Of a stretch of DNA of 64,000 nucleotides, positions 17,153 through 26,271 are shown piece after piece. The translations under genes and the position numbers were made by a program. This DNA is from Streptomyces griseoaurantiacus (GTDB taxonomy: Bacteria > Actinomycetota > Actinomycetes > Streptomycetales > Streptomycetaceae). The notes under the pieces are model-generated. The model worked only from the letters and a program-made list of their open reading frames with translations, was not told the origin of the DNA and made no database searches. The stretch is taken from positions 1-64,000 of the forward strand of contig BNBP01000018.1 in NCBI GenBank assembly GCA_014656015.1. Reading direction: 5' to 3'. Numbering within the stretch: the first letter of the stretch is position 1; every line of letters begins with the position of its first letter.

Positions 17153-18541
17153 GTGCGATTCCACGACTCGATGATCAGCCTCGTCGGCAACACCCCCCTG
17201 GTGAGGCTCAACAGCGTCACCGCCGGCATCGAGGCGACCGTGCTCGCCAAGGTCGAGTACTTCAACCCGGGCGGATCCGTGAAGGACCGCATCGCGCTGC
17301 GCATGATCGAGGCGGCCGAGAAGAGCGGCGAGCTGCGGCCCGGCGGCACGATCGTCGAGCCGACCAGCGGCAACACCGGCGTCGGGCTCGCCATCGTGGC
17401 GCAGCAGAAGGGGTACAAGTGCATCTTCGTGTGCCCCGACAAGGTGAGCACCGACAAGATCAACGTGCTGCGCGCGTACGGCGCCGAGGTCGTGGTCTGC
17501 CCGACCGCCGTCGACCCCGAGCACCCGGACTCGTACTACAACGTCTCCGACCGGCTGGTGCGCGAGACCCCGGGCGCCTGGAAGCCGGACCAGTACTCCA
17601 ACCCCCACAACCCGCTCTCGCACTATCACTCGACCGGCCCCGAGCTGTGGGAGCAGACGGAGGGCCGGATCACCCACTTCGTGGCCGGCGTCGGCACCGG
17701 CGGCACCATCTCCGGCACCGGCCGCTACCTCAAGGAGGCCAGCGAGGGCGGGGTCAAGGTGATCGGCGCCGACCCCGAGGGCTCGGTCTACTCCGGCGGC
17801 TCCGGGCGGCCCTACCTCGTCGAGGGCGTCGGTGAGGACTTCTGGCCGGAGGCGTACGACCGCGGCATCGCCGACGAGATCGTCGCCGTCTCCGACAAGG
17901 ACTCCTTCCAGATGACCCGCCGGCTCGCCAAGGAGGAGGGCCTGCTGGTCGGCGGCTCCTGCGGCATGGCGGTCGCGGCGGCCCTGAAGGTCGCCGAGCG
18001 GCTCGGCCCCGAGGACGTGGTGGTCGTGCTGCTGCCCGACGGCGGCCGCGGCTACCTCAGCAAGATCTTCAACGACGAGTGGATGGCGGACTACGGCTTC
18101 CTCGACGACTCCGGCCCCAGCGCCCGCGTCGGCGACGTGCTGAACTACAAGGAGGGCGACCACATCCCCTCCCTCGTCCACATGCACCCGGACGAGACCG
18201 TGGGCGAGGCCATCGACGTGCTGCGCGAGTACGGCGTCTCGCAGATGCCGATCGTGAAGCCGGGCGCGGGACACCCCGACGTCATGGCCGCCGAGGTCGT
18301 CGGATCGGTGGTCGAGCGCGAACTGCTCGACGCGCTGTTCACCAAGCGTGCCTCGCTGGAGGACCCGTTGGAGAAGCACATGTCCGCGCCGCTGCCGCAG
18401 GTCGGCTCCGGTGAGCCGGTGGCCGACCTGATGACCGTGCTCGGCTCGGCGGACGCGGCGATCGTGCTGGTCGAGGGCAAGCCCACCGGCGTCGTCAGCA
18501 GGCAGGACCTGCTGGCCTTCCTGGCCACGTCGGGCAAGTAG
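17153..18541 (+). CDS. Cystathionine beta-synthase
   Basis: A 462-residue PLP enzyme of the O-acetylserine sulfhydrylase fold that condenses serine and homocysteine to cystathionine in transsulfuration. The PLP Lys is in FNPGGSVKDRIALRMIE (about residue 43). The phosphate/substrate loop is EPTSGNTGVGLAI and the glycine loop is GVGTGGTISGTGRYLKE. Two CBS domains occupy about residues 335-460 (HPDETVGEAIDVLREYGVSQ; VGSGEPVADLMTVLGSADAA), typical for allosteric control. GTG 17153 has GGAG six bases upstream; the frame is open further upstream but low-complexity. Confidence 0.92.
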   Translation: MRFHDSMISLVGNTPLVRLNSVTAGIEATVLAKVEYFNPGGSVKDRIALRMIEAAEKSGELRPGGTIVEPTSGNTGVGLAIVAQQKGYKCIFVCPDKVSTDKINVLRAYGAEVVVCPTAVDPEHPDSYYNVSDRLVRETPGAWKPDQYSNPHNPLSHYHSTGPELWEQTEGRITHFVAGVGTGGTISGTGRYLKEASEGGVKVIGADPEGSVYSGGSGRPYLVEGVGEDFWPEAYDRGIADEIVAVSDKDSFQMTRRLAKEEGLLVGGSCGMAVAAALKVAERLGPEDVVVVLLPDGGRGYLSKIFNDEWMADYGFLDDSGPSARVGDVLNYKEGDHIPSLVHMHPDETVGEAIDVLREYGVSQMPIVKPGAGHPDVMAAEVVGSVVERELLDALFTKRASLEDPLEKHMSAPLPQVGSGEPVADLMTVLGSADAAIVLVEGKPTGVVSRQDLLAFLATSGK

Positions 18542-19031
18542 GCGGTCTCGCGGACGCGGACGGGCGCCGCTCCCTTCACACAAGTCGCGGAAGTGGTACG
18601 AGGGCGACACGTCCGCGCAGCACCCGGTTAACACGCGAGCGGCACAGTGGTGGATGTCGGCAAGGGGCGGGAGCGGCTCCCCGCCCGGGCCGGCACCGTA
18701 CGGCGTCCCGAGCTTCCGGAGCGGCTCCCGGACCTCCACGACGCCACGGACGCGCGGAGCCCGTTCTGACCGGCCCGTCGTCCCTCGCGGGGACCGCCGT
18801 CGTCCCGCCCCCCGGTGCACCCGGGGGTGTTGGCGGTCCCCGCGCAAGCTTCCCCGCCGGGTCGTCCGGCGCCGGGGCCGGGGTCGGCCGTCCCCGGCCC
18901 GGGCCGCCACCGGGTGCCCGGGGGGCCGCCTCGGTCGTTGTGGTCGCCTGGTCGCCTGGTCGCCTGGTCGCCTGGTCGCCTGGTCGCCTGGTCGCCCGGT
19001 CGCCTGGTCGTTGCCGGTCGTGCCCGTCGCG
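18542..19031. other. Gene-poor region with octanucleotide repeat
   Basis: About 490 bp after the cystathionine beta-synthase gene with no supported gene. ORFs here are low-complexity (Arg/Pro/Gly). The only clear structure is the 8-bp tandem repeat at 18942-19005. Confidence 0.6.
18942..19005. repeat. Tandem octanucleotide repeat, 8 units
   Basis: Eight consecutive 8-bp units GGTCGCCT; the seventh (18990-18997) ends in C. Degenerate relatives (GGTCGTTG) flank both sides at 18933 and 19006. The unit is not a multiple of three, arguing against a coding role. Confidence 0.95.
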
Positions 19032-19451
19032 CTAGTCGTCCCGCGAGGACCCGCGACGGCCGAAGAGGCCCGGCTGGGTGCGCAGCACCTGCGCCACGTT
19101 GACGCCCACAATGCCCAGCCAGGTCGTGATCAGCCCCGGCAGGTGGCCGACACCGCCGCCGATCGCCGACAACGGGATCGCCAGCACCAGCGAGACCACC
19201 CCGAAGCCGAACCGCTCCCCCCAGGAGTCCGTGGGGCGCGGCCGCTGCGATCCGCGCGCCACCACGAGCTGCTGCTCGCCCAGATGGCGCCGCACCCGGC
19301 GGTCGACCGTGCTGTCGATGCGCTGGTCGACCTTCTCCAGGAACGATTCGACCAGCGCGGAGTCGTACTCCTCGCCCAGCTCCCTGCGCGCGCGCAGGGT
19401 GGCGTCGAGTTCCTTCTTCAGTTCCGTCTCGCCCGCGTCCATACCGCTCAT
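19032..19451 (-). CDS. Conserved hypothetical membrane protein
   Basis: A 139-residue protein. The N-terminal half is charged and helical (GETELKKELDATLRARRELG, then RIDSTVDRRVRRHLGEQQLV), probably coiled coil. The C-terminal half has two hydrophobic segments (FGVVSLVLAIPLSAIGGGVG and LPGLITTWLGIVGVNVAQVL) and ends in a charged tail. I recognise it only as a Streptomyces conserved membrane protein. The ATG at 19451 lacks a Shine-Dalgarno but lies seven bases after TACCGT, so it may be leaderless. It is the last left-hand core gene before the biosynthetic cluster. Confidence 0.78.
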   Translation of the reverse strand: MSGMDAGETELKKELDATLRARRELGEEYDSALVESFLEKVDQRIDSTVDRRVRRHLGEQQLVVARGSQRPRPTDSWGERFGFGVVSLVLAIPLSAIGGGVGHLPGLITTWLGIVGVNVAQVLRTQPGLFGRRGSSRDD

Positions 19452-19662
19452 GGGGACAACGGTAGGGAGCGCGGACCGCCGTGGCACTGGGGAGAACCCC
19501 CCAGTGCGGGGGGTGGGGGACCGTAGGGCCGGCGCCGGCGCCGCAATTACCGAACGGTGCCGGTAATCCTGGGGGAAATACGCGCGACGAGGAAGGCTGG
19601 CGGGAACCAGGTGTGATTGAGACCGATCTTCTGGCCGGAACCCTCCTGCGGAGAAGTGAATT

Positions 19663-19716
19663 ATGCAGGTGGAGTCCCCGCGGGCTCCGGACCCGCCGCG
19701 AAGGCTGATGACCTGA
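19663..19716 (+). CDS. Possible 17-codon leader ORF
   Basis: An ATG at 19663 preceded by GGAGAAG (six-base spacer) opens a 17-residue peptide beginning MQVESPRAPDPPRR, ending at TGA 19714-19716. It lies upstream of the first cluster gene. The Shine-Dalgarno is good but there is no other support. It could be a leader peptide, or chance. Confidence 0.25.
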   Translation: MQVESPRAPDPPRRLMT

Positions 19717-19752
19717 ATCATTCCCCGCCCGTCCCCCACGGCTGACGTCCCG

Positions 19753-19781
19753 TTGACACTCGATCTTTCCGGCGGCAAGGT
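19753..19781 (+). promoter_or_regulatory. Promoter candidate for the LanB-like/MFS/ligase unit
   Basis: TTGACA (19753-19758), 17-bp spacer, then CAAGGT (19776-19781). The -35 is perfect and the -10 moderate. It would give a leader of about 140 nt before the GTG at 19932. Confidence 0.45.
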
Positions 19782-19931
19782 CAATTGGTCCCGCCACTCA
19801 GTACGCTCCCCCCGCTCTCCCCGTGCCAAGGGGCAGCATTCTCGGTGTCCGATCCGCCGGTCACGAAAACGGCGGAGATCTCCCAGCCGCCAGTCGCATG
19901 GCGAATCATCGCGCCAGGTGTGGAGGATTGC

Positions 19932-22316
19932 GTGACCGATTCCATGTCACCGCCGTGGCGGTCCCTTCCGGTCGTTGTCGTACGCACGGCCGGTTTTCCG
20001 GCCTCCTGGCTCGGTGAACTGTCCCGCGGGCTGACCGCGGCCGCTCTGCGGGACTCGGGGGACGACACCGTCGTCCGCGCCGCGTACGAGGACGAGGTGG
20101 CGCTGGGTTCGGGCGCGGTCATACGCCGGTTCCGCGCGGAACCGGGACTGAGGGACGCGGTGCAATTCGCCAATCCGGGCCTGTGGCGGATCCTCGCGCC
20201 CTGGGTGGACCGTCGTGCCTCGACGACGGAACGCTGGAACACCACGGACCGGCAACGCACCGACACGCTCACGCGCATGCTCCAGCGCTACTGCGCGAAG
20301 AACGAGACGACCAGCCACGTCGGGCCGATCACGACCGCCCTGCTGCGCTCCGACCGGGTGGGGCTCACCATCGGCTCCGCCCGGCCCCGGAGGCACGTGC
20401 GTCTGTCGCACTGGGCGGCCGAGCGCTTGCAGGCCTCGTTCGTCTCCGGTGGCGACACCGCCGCGCACCGGTGGTGGCGGCCGCGCACGGCGGCGGGCTG
20501 CCACCTCTCCGGCACCGAACTCCACGTGGTGCGGTACGACTTCGGCGCGCGTCACGCACGTTTCGCCGACGCGGTCACCGCCGTGGCCCGGCACCGCTTG
20601 TCCGAGGTCGAGGCGCGGGTGCTGAGGTCCTGCGACGGCACCCGGTCCGTGGCGGACATCTGCCGGGAGCACGAGTCCGCGTACGGCACGCCGTTGAGCG
20701 AGGCCGATGCCGTGGGTGTGCTGCGCGCGCTCGAGAGCCTCGGGGCGGTCGTCACCGGGCCCGAGCTGCCCTACGGGGTGCACGACTCGCTTCCCCTGCT
20801 GCGGGAGCGTGCCGCCGCGGTGGGGGACAGGGAGGCGGAGCGCCATGTGGAGGCGGTGGAGTCCTCGCTCGCCGCTCTGGCCGTGGCCACCGACGAGGAG
20901 GGCCGGGCGGCGGCCGCGGCCGCGGTCGAGACGGCGTTCACCGCGGCGACGGGAGCGGCACCGTACCGTGCGGCGGGGGTGACCTACGGAGACCGTACCG
21001 TCTTCAACGAGGACTGCGACAGCGAGTACGGCGCCATGGTCCTGGGACGACCGGTGGGTGAACTGGTCGAGCGCGAACTCGCATTCGTCTACGACCTCTT
21101 CCTGGTGTTGCCGCGCGCCCGGTTGCAGGCGGTGCGGGGAATGATGCGGGAGTGGTTCCGCCGTGTGTTCGGTGCGGGGGCTAGCGTCACCGTCGCGGAA
21201 TTTGTCGCCGCCTGTCTGCGGGACGATCCGGAGTTGTCCGCCGGTTATGACGCGATCGATTCGAGCATCGCTGAAATGACGGGGAAGCTGCGGGAAATCC
21301 TGGTGCCGGTCGATTGCGGCTGCTCGGTCCATCGCTGCACCGATGAACAAATTGCCGCGGCCCGCGCATTGTCCGACAGTTCCGTGCCCGCCGTGTGCAA
21401 CCCCGATCTGATGCTCGCGGCGGAAGGGCCGGAGGCGTTGGCGCGCGGGGAGTTTCTGGCGGTGGTGGGCGACCTGCACGCGGCCGAGGAAGGGCTGTCG
21501 CACAGCCTGTTCGCGCCCTGGGTGGACGCGGCGATGGGCGGGGACGGCAGGCTGGGGGAGTGCGTCGCGGAGGCGTACCGCTCTCTCCTCGCGCCCGACG
21601 AGGACCTCGCCGACGTGACACACCGGCACCGCAGCAAGCACTACGCGCGTGTCGACCTGCCCTGCCTGGACATCGAGGCGGGCGACCGCTCGCCCCTGCC
21701 CGCACACCGACGGGTACGGCTGCACGAGCTGATGGTCGGCGACACCCCGCGGGGGCTTCGGCTGCACCGCCCCGGCAGCGACCGCGGCCTGCGGCTGACC
21801 TCCCCGCCCCTGTACTGGCAGGGGGTGCGGACCCGCAATCCGTTCGCCGTCTTCTCGTTCCCGCAACGCGTCGACGGCCTGCCCGTCCCCCTGGGCGGAC
21901 GGCGGTCCCTGCCGCGCCTGGTCTACGGCAGGGTGGTCCTCCAACGGGCGATGTGGGGGGTGCCGGCGGCTTCGTGCCACAAGGGCAAGGACTGGTACGA
22001 GGGGTTCCGCGCGGTGCAGCGTCTGCGGGCGGCGCACGGTATGCCCCGGCATGTGTTCGTGAAGTTTCCACAGGAAGTGAAGCCGTTGTACTGCGATCTC
22101 GACAGCCCGCTCCTGGTGCGCCAGGTCTCCCACATGGCCCGGGCGGCCGACGACGGGAGGGTGGTGTTCTCGGAGATGCTGCCCGAGCCGGGCAGCCTCT
22201 GGCTCACCGGCTCCCGGGGGAGGGTCACCTCGGAGCTGCGCTACGCCGTGTTCGGCGGCGAGGGCGCCGCGGGGACGCGCGCGCGTGCGGGTGACACCGC
22301 GTGGGGGGAACGGTGA
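19932..22316 (+). CDS. LanB-like glutamylation-domain protein (split/small LanB)
   Basis: A 794-residue protein of the lantibiotic dehydratase N-terminal family. It opens SLPVVVVRTAGFPASWLGEL, placing the conserved N-terminal Arg near residue 18. It has QRYCAKNETTSHVGP at about residues 118-132, the family signature, and a Cys-rich stretch GCSVHRC further on. Full LanB enzymes (about 1000 residues) add an elimination domain, which is absent here. Relatives of this size use aminoacyl-tRNA either to glutamylate Ser/Thr with a separate eliminase or, as PEARLs, to append amino acids to peptides. No eliminase is seen. GTG 19932 is chosen for GGAGGA five bases upstream. Its stop overlaps the MFS start. 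Confidence 0.82.
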   Translation: MTDSMSPPWRSLPVVVVRTAGFPASWLGELSRGLTAAALRDSGDDTVVRAAYEDEVALGSGAVIRRFRAEPGLRDAVQFANPGLWRILAPWVDRRASTTERWNTTDRQRTDTLTRMLQRYCAKNETTSHVGPITTALLRSDRVGLTIGSARPRRHVRLSHWAAERLQASFVSGGDTAAHRWWRPRTAAGCHLSGTELHVVRYDFGARHARFADAVTAVARHRLSEVEARVLRSCDGTRSVADICREHESAYGTPLSEADAVGVLRALESLGAVVTGPELPYGVHDSLPLLRERAAAVGDREAERHVEAVESSLAALAVATDEEGRAAAAAAVETAFTAATGAAPYRAAGVTYGDRTVFNEDCDSEYGAMVLGRPVGELVERELAFVYDLFLVLPRARLQAVRGMMREWFRRVFGAGASVTVAEFVAACLRDDPELSAGYDAIDSSIAEMTGKLREILVPVDCGCSVHRCTDEQIAAARALSDSSVPAVCNPDLMLAAEGPEALARGEFLAVVGDLHAAEEGLSHSLFAPWVDAAMGGDGRLGECVAEAYRSLLAPDEDLADVTHRHRSKHYARVDLPCLDIEAGDRSPLPAHRRVRLHELMVGDTPRGLRLHRPGSDRGLRLTSPPLYWQGVRTRNPFAVFSFPQRVDGLPVPLGGRRSLPRLVYGRVVLQRAMWGVPAASCHKGKDWYEGFRAVQRLRAAHGMPRHVFVKFPQEVKPLYCDLDSPLLVRQVSHMARAADDGRVVFSEMLPEPGSLWLTGSRGRVTSELRYAVFGGEGAAGTRARAGDTAWGER

Positions 22317-23608
22317 AGCCGTCCGTGCGCCGGCTGGTCATCGACGTCGAACCGCTGAGGGCCGACGCCTCGTTCCGCAGACTGTGGATCGGCGGTGCCC
22401 TGTCCTCGGTGGGCAGCAGGATGACGACCTTCGCGGTGGTCCTGCAGGTCTACCAGATCACCGGTTCCTCGGCGGCGGTGGGCGTGGTCGGTCTCGCCAC
22501 GTTGATACCGACCCTCGTCGTCGGGCTGATCGGCGGTTCGCTGGCGGATGCGCTGGACCGCCGCAAACTGGTGCTGGTGACCGGCAGCAGCATGGCCGTG
22601 GTCTCCCTCCTCTTCGCGGCGCAGGCCTTCGCGGGCACCGAGCGGGTGTGGCCCCTCTACGTGCTGACCGGCCTGCAGTCGCTGTTGTTCGCCGTAGACT
22701 CCCCGGCTCGCCGCACGTTCGTCCCCCGGCTGCTGTCCAAGGAACTCCTGCCCGCCGGGCTGACCCTGCAGATGCTGGCCTTCCACGTCAGCGTCATGGT
22801 GGGGCCGAGTCTGGGCGGTGTGCTCGCGGCGGCGGGCGGCGTGAAGCTCTGCTACCTCATCGACTCACTGACCTTCCTGGTGGCCCTCCACGCCGCCTTC
22901 CGCCTCCCCCCGATGCGGGTGGAGGGCGTACGGAGCAAGCCCGGCATCAGGTCGATCTGGGACGGGCTCACGTATGTCGGCCGCAACCGCATCGTGGCCG
23001 GCGCCATGCTCTCCGACCTGAGCGCCACGGTGCTGGCCATGCCGTTCGCGATCCTTCCGGCCCTCAACAGCCTGCGTTTCGGCGGTTCCCCGAGCACGCT
23101 GGGCCTGCTGAACGCCGCTCCGGCAGTCGGTGGCGTGCTTGCCATGTCCCTGTCGGGCCCGGTGGGCCGCAGTGTCCGCAAGGGCGTCTGGCTGCTGGTC
23201 GCCGGGGCTCTGTGGGGCGCGGCGCTGACGTGCCTCGGGCTGACGGGCCGTCTGTGGGTCGCTCTGGCCGTACTGGCGGTGGCGGGGGCGGCCGACGCGA
23301 CGGCGGTGGTGCTGCGGGGGGCCATCGTGCAGTCGAGCATCCCCGACGAATTCCGCGGACGCACCACGTCGATCGACTTCGTCGTCGGCGCGGGCGGCCC
23401 GCACCTGGGCAACTTCCGCGGCGGTGTCGTGGCCTCCGCCGCCACACCGTCGGTCAGCGCGCTCACCGGCGGTCTGTCGTGCGTCATGGCCATCGCACTC
23501 GTCGCACTCTGTTTTCCCGCCCTGCGCCGTTTCGGACCGCCGACCGAGGCAACGACGCCCGGTCGGCACAGTGGCGAGGAGAGTGTGCCGGTCGGCGATC
23601 AGACATGA
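22313..23608 (+). CDS. MFS exporter
   Basis: A 431-residue major facilitator with about 12 hydrophobic segments. The helix 2-3 loop motif GGSLADALDRRKLVLVTG is the family motif A region. The N-terminus (ASFRRLWIGGALSSVGSRM) is typical of the EntS-like exporter branch, which pumps out siderophores and peptides. GTG 22313 overlaps the preceding TGA (GTGA) and follows GGGGGGAA, so translation is probably coupled. In-frame GTG 22301 is an alternative. It is the only transporter in the cluster and probably exports the product. Confidence 0.88.
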   Translation: MKPSVRRLVIDVEPLRADASFRRLWIGGALSSVGSRMTTFAVVLQVYQITGSSAAVGVVGLATLIPTLVVGLIGGSLADALDRRKLVLVTGSSMAVVSLLFAAQAFAGTERVWPLYVLTGLQSLLFAVDSPARRTFVPRLLSKELLPAGLTLQMLAFHVSVMVGPSLGGVLAAAGGVKLCYLIDSLTFLVALHAAFRLPPMRVEGVRSKPGIRSIWDGLTYVGRNRIVAGAMLSDLSATVLAMPFAILPALNSLRFGGSPSTLGLLNAAPAVGGVLAMSLSGPVGRSVRKGVWLLVAGALWGAALTCLGLTGRLWVALAVLAVAGAADATAVVLRGAIVQSSIPDEFRGRTTSIDFVVGAGGPHLGNFRGGVVASAATPSVSALTGGLSCVMAIALVALCFPALRRFGPPTEATTPGRHSGEESVPVGDQT

Positions 23609-23670
23609 CCGCCGGCCGCCTGCCGCACCAACCGTGAACGAGCCGGACCAGTCAATGGAGGTTCTCGTCC

Positions 23671-23730
23671 ATGATGGATGCACGCACGTACGCCCCGCGC
23701 CCCGGCATGACAGGGCGAGCGGCATGGTGA
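23671..23730 (+). CDS. 19-codon ORF overlapping the PGM1-like ligase start
   Basis: ATG 23671 follows a strong GGAGG (23657-23661, nine-base spacer) and encodes MMDARTYAPRPGMTGRAAW, then TGA 23728-23730. The stop overlaps the ligase start codon region (ATG 23724), so translation could be coupled. In pheganomycin a PGM1 ligase joins a nonproteinogenic residue to a ribosomally made peptide, so a short peptide ORF next to the ligase is a candidate substrate or leader. It does not resemble the pheganomycin core that I remember. It may only be a coupling device. Confidence 0.4.
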   Translation: MMDARTYAPRPGMTGRAAW

Positions 23731-25034
23731 AGATACTCGTCGGCAACGACTTCGACGAAGTGCTGCGCACCCGCCCGGCGTCGGGTTGGTGGAACCAGCG
23801 CGTGACGTGGTTCGCGGAGGACGGCGACCTCGTCATCCTGCCGGCGCGGCCCGAGGAGTCCTTCCTCCGCTATGTCACCGGGATGACCGGCACGCGGCGT
23901 TCCTCGCTGCGCGTCCTGGTGCCGCCCGCCGAGGAGGGGCGGCCCGACACCCTCTCGGGTTCGTGCCTGGTGGACGAGGAATTCCTCGGCCGCATACGGT
24001 CGGCGCTGGCCGGCCGGCCCGTCACCGGCATCGTCCCCCTGTGGCCCAGCGCCTCGATCGCCCGGCTGGCCCGGGCCCTGGGGGTACCCGAGGCGCTGGC
24101 CGGCCGGGAGTTCGCCGAGCAGGGCGGCGGGGCGCTGCTGAACAGCAAGACGGCGTTCCGGGCGATCGCGGCCGGCGTGGGTGTCGGACTGCCCCGCGGG
24201 CGGGTGTGCGCGGACCGGGACGGCACCGTCGACGCGGTCCTGGAACTGGTGGGGGCCGGGCACATCGCCATGTTGAAGAAGGACTACATGTCCGGCGGTG
24301 CCGGCAACGAGATCGTCAGCCCCGTGCCGGGCGTGTCCCCGGTGGGCGCGAAGAACGTCGTCGTGGCCGCCGACGAGGCCGCCGTCGTCCGGTACGTCGA
24401 AGACCGCTGGGACTGGCTCACCGACGGCGGACGGCACCAGTTCGTCGTGGAGCGCTACCACCCCGGCAGCGTGGCCTGCTTCGCCGAATTCCTGATCACG
24501 GACGACGGCATCGAGTTCGGGGCTCACGGTGAGATGCTGTCCGAGCCGGTGACGACGAAGCAGATCATCCCGCCTCCCGCGTTCTCCGGCCAGGTCCTGG
24601 ACGACCTGACGGACCAGGGACGCCGACTGTGCGAACCGCTGCGGGCGATGGGATACCGGGGCCGGCTCAGCGCGGACGCGATCGTCACCCCGGACGGCGA
24701 ACTGCTCTTCACCGAGTACAACGGACGCATCACGGGGTCCACCCACGTCTACAGCGTCTTCGGGGAGAAGATCGTGGGCGGTGACTTCATGAAGGACCGG
24801 GTGCTGTTCGAGGGCTTCTGGCCCAAGGGCTGGTCGGTCCCCTCGTTCGACGAGGCGGTACGGCGGCTGACCGAGGCGGGGCTCGTCTACGACCGCGGCA
24901 GCCGTACCGGCGTCATCATCAGCAGCGCCTTCGACAGGCGCGACGACACGCTGCTGCACTGCGTCGTCGCGGAGAGCCTGTCGGAAGCCCGGACGGTGGA
25001 GGAGCGCCTGGCAGGACTCTTCGCGGCCCGCTGA
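23724..25034 (+). CDS. PGM1-type ATP-grasp peptide ligase
   Basis: A 436-residue ATP-grasp enzyme predicted to form an amide between the carboxylate of a guanidino amino acid and an amine. The N-terminus MVKILVGNDFDEVL with GWWNQRV and LPLWP-like segments fits the pre-ATP-grasp domain of the pheganomycin ligase PGM1. LKKDYMSGGAGNEIV (about residues 184-198) is the ATP-binding Lys/glycine loop and LLFTEYNGRITGSTH (328-342) supplies the Mg-binding Glu and Asn. A C-terminal domain from about residue 350 matches the PGM1 tail layout. ATG 23724 overlaps the preceding 19-codon ORF; ATG 23655 is an in-frame alternative. It converges on the P450 gene with 37 bp between. Confidence 0.82.
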   Translation: MVKILVGNDFDEVLRTRPASGWWNQRVTWFAEDGDLVILPARPEESFLRYVTGMTGTRRSSLRVLVPPAEEGRPDTLSGSCLVDEEFLGRIRSALAGRPVTGIVPLWPSASIARLARALGVPEALAGREFAEQGGGALLNSKTAFRAIAAGVGVGLPRGRVCADRDGTVDAVLELVGAGHIAMLKKDYMSGGAGNEIVSPVPGVSPVGAKNVVVAADEAAVVRYVEDRWDWLTDGGRHQFVVERYHPGSVACFAEFLITDDGIEFGAHGEMLSEPVTTKQIIPPPAFSGQVLDDLTDQGRRLCEPLRAMGYRGRLSADAIVTPDGELLFTEYNGRITGSTHVYSVFGEKIVGGDFMKDRVLFEGFWPKGWSVPSFDEAVRRLTEAGLVYDRGSRTGVIISSAFDRRDDTLLHCVVAESLSEARTVEERLAGLFAAR

Positions 25035-25071
25035 CGCGAGTCATCGGGGCACCCGGCTCCCCGTCCCCTGC

Positions 25072-26271
25072 TCACGACCAGGAGACGGGGAGCCGGTGCA
25101 CGCAGTAGAACCCGGTGTCCCCGCCGAAGGAGAGCCGCTGCGCCGGCACCGCGAGGCGCAGCCGGGGAAAGCGGCCGAAGAGGGCCGGGAAGGCGATACG
25201 CATCTCCGTCCGGGCGAGGTTCTGGCCGATGCACTGGTGCATCCCGTGTCCGAAGGCGAGATGGCCCGACGCGTTGCGGCCGACATCGAGACGGTCGGGG
25301 TCGGGGAACCGCAGCGGGTCCCGGTTGGCCGCGGGCAGCGAGACGGTGACGGACTCGCCCGCCCGCACGGTCTCCCCCGCCAGCGGCACGTCCTCCAGCG
25401 CGGATCGTGGCACGCCGAACTGGAAGATCGTGAGGTAGCGGAGCAGTTCCTCGACCGCCGTGTCCGCCAGGCCCGGGTCCTCCACCAGCCGGGCGAGCTG
25501 ATCCGGGTGGCTGAGCAGTGCGAGTACCCCGAGGCCCAGCGAACCCGCCGTCGTCTCGTGGCCCGCCGACAGCAGCAGCGCTCCCGCGCCGGCGATCTCC
25601 GCGACGGAGAGCTCGCCGTCCGAGGCCAGTGTGCCGAGCAGGTCCTCGCCGGGGCGGCGTGACTTGTGCGCCGCCAGTTCGGTCAGGAACGTCTGCAGGT
25701 CGTCCATGGCACGCGCGGCCTGTTCCGCCGTCGCGTCGAGGCTGAACAGGGTGGCGCTGTCGCGCTGGAAGTCGGCGCGCCGGGAGTAGGGCACGCCCAG
25801 CAGCTCGCAGATCACCAGGGACGGAACGGGCAGCGCGAAGGCGGCCACGAGGTCGAGGGGGTCCCCGGCCTCGGCCATGGCGGTCAGCTGCCGGGACACG
25901 ATCTGCTCGATCCGCGGCCGCAGCGTTCTCATGCGGTGCGCGGTGAACGCGCGCGCCAGCCTCCGACGGATGCGGGTGTGCTGGGGCGGGTCCATGTCGA
26001 CGAGCCAGCCGGGAAGCGCCTTCGCCCCGTAGAACGGTTCCAGGCTCCGGCGTGCCACGGGGTTCCGTTTCCACTCGGAGCGCGCGCTGAACCGCGGGTC
26101 CGCCAGGACCTTCCTCGCCAGGTCGTGACCGGTGACCAACCAGCCGAGGTGGCCGTCGGGATAGCGCAGCCTGCTGAGCGGGGAGCGCGCCCGCAGTTCG
26201 GCCAGGGCGGGTGGCGGGTCGAACGGGGTGGCTCTCAGGGTGGGCAGCGAAACGGCATCGTGCGTGGTCAT
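25072..26271 (-). CDS. Cytochrome P450
   Basis: A 399-residue class I bacterial P450. The heme loop is FGHGMHQCIGQNLAR with Cys347. The I-helix oxygen-activation motif is GHETTAG near residues 237-243, and the K-helix motif is EELLR near 274. It should need external ferredoxin and reductase; none is encoded nearby. It is the last gene of the minus-strand guanidino-Dpg operon: its ATG overlaps the aminotransferase stop (ATGA). A hydroxylation on the Dpg ring, or oxidation of a ring substituent, is plausible by analogy with hydroxymethyl formation in pheganomycin. The substrate is inferred from context only. Confidence 0.92.
   Translation of the reverse strand: MTTHDAVSLPTLRATPFDPPPALAELRARSPLSRLRYPDGHLGWLVTGHDLARKVLADPRFSARSEWKRNPVARRSLEPFYGAKALPGWLVDMDPPQHTRIRRRLARAFTAHRMRTLRPRIEQIVSRQLTAMAEAGDPLDLVAAFALPVPSLVICELLGVPYSRRADFQRDSATLFSLDATAEQAARAMDDLQTFLTELAAHKSRRPGEDLLGTLASDGELSVAEIAGAGALLLSAGHETTAGSLGLGVLALLSHPDQLARLVEDPGLADTAVEELLRYLTIFQFGVPRSALEDVPLAGETVRAGESVTVSLPAANRDPLRFPDPDRLDVGRNASGHLAFGHGMHQCIGQNLARTEMRIAFPALFGRFPRLRLAVPAQRLSFGGDTGFYCVHRLPVSWS

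Larger units (their letters stand above)
19452..19931. other. Left boundary region of the biosynthetic cluster
   Basis: About 480 bp, visibly less GC-rich than its surroundings. It holds the upstream region of the minus-strand membrane gene, a possible 17-codon ORF at 19663-19716 and a promoter candidate at 19753-19781. No integrase, transposase, attachment site or tRNA end is seen. Confidence 0.55.

Noticed and set aside
18942..19005. Octanucleotide repeats as iterons of a replication origin
   Set aside because: No replication protein, DnaA boxes or AT-rich unwinding region lie nearby; the context is ordinary chromosome.
19932..22316. Calling the LanB-like gene a full lanthipeptide dehydratase with a lanthipeptide product
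   Set aside because: The elimination domain, a LanC cyclase and a Ser/Thr/Cys-rich precursor peptide are all missing in the window.
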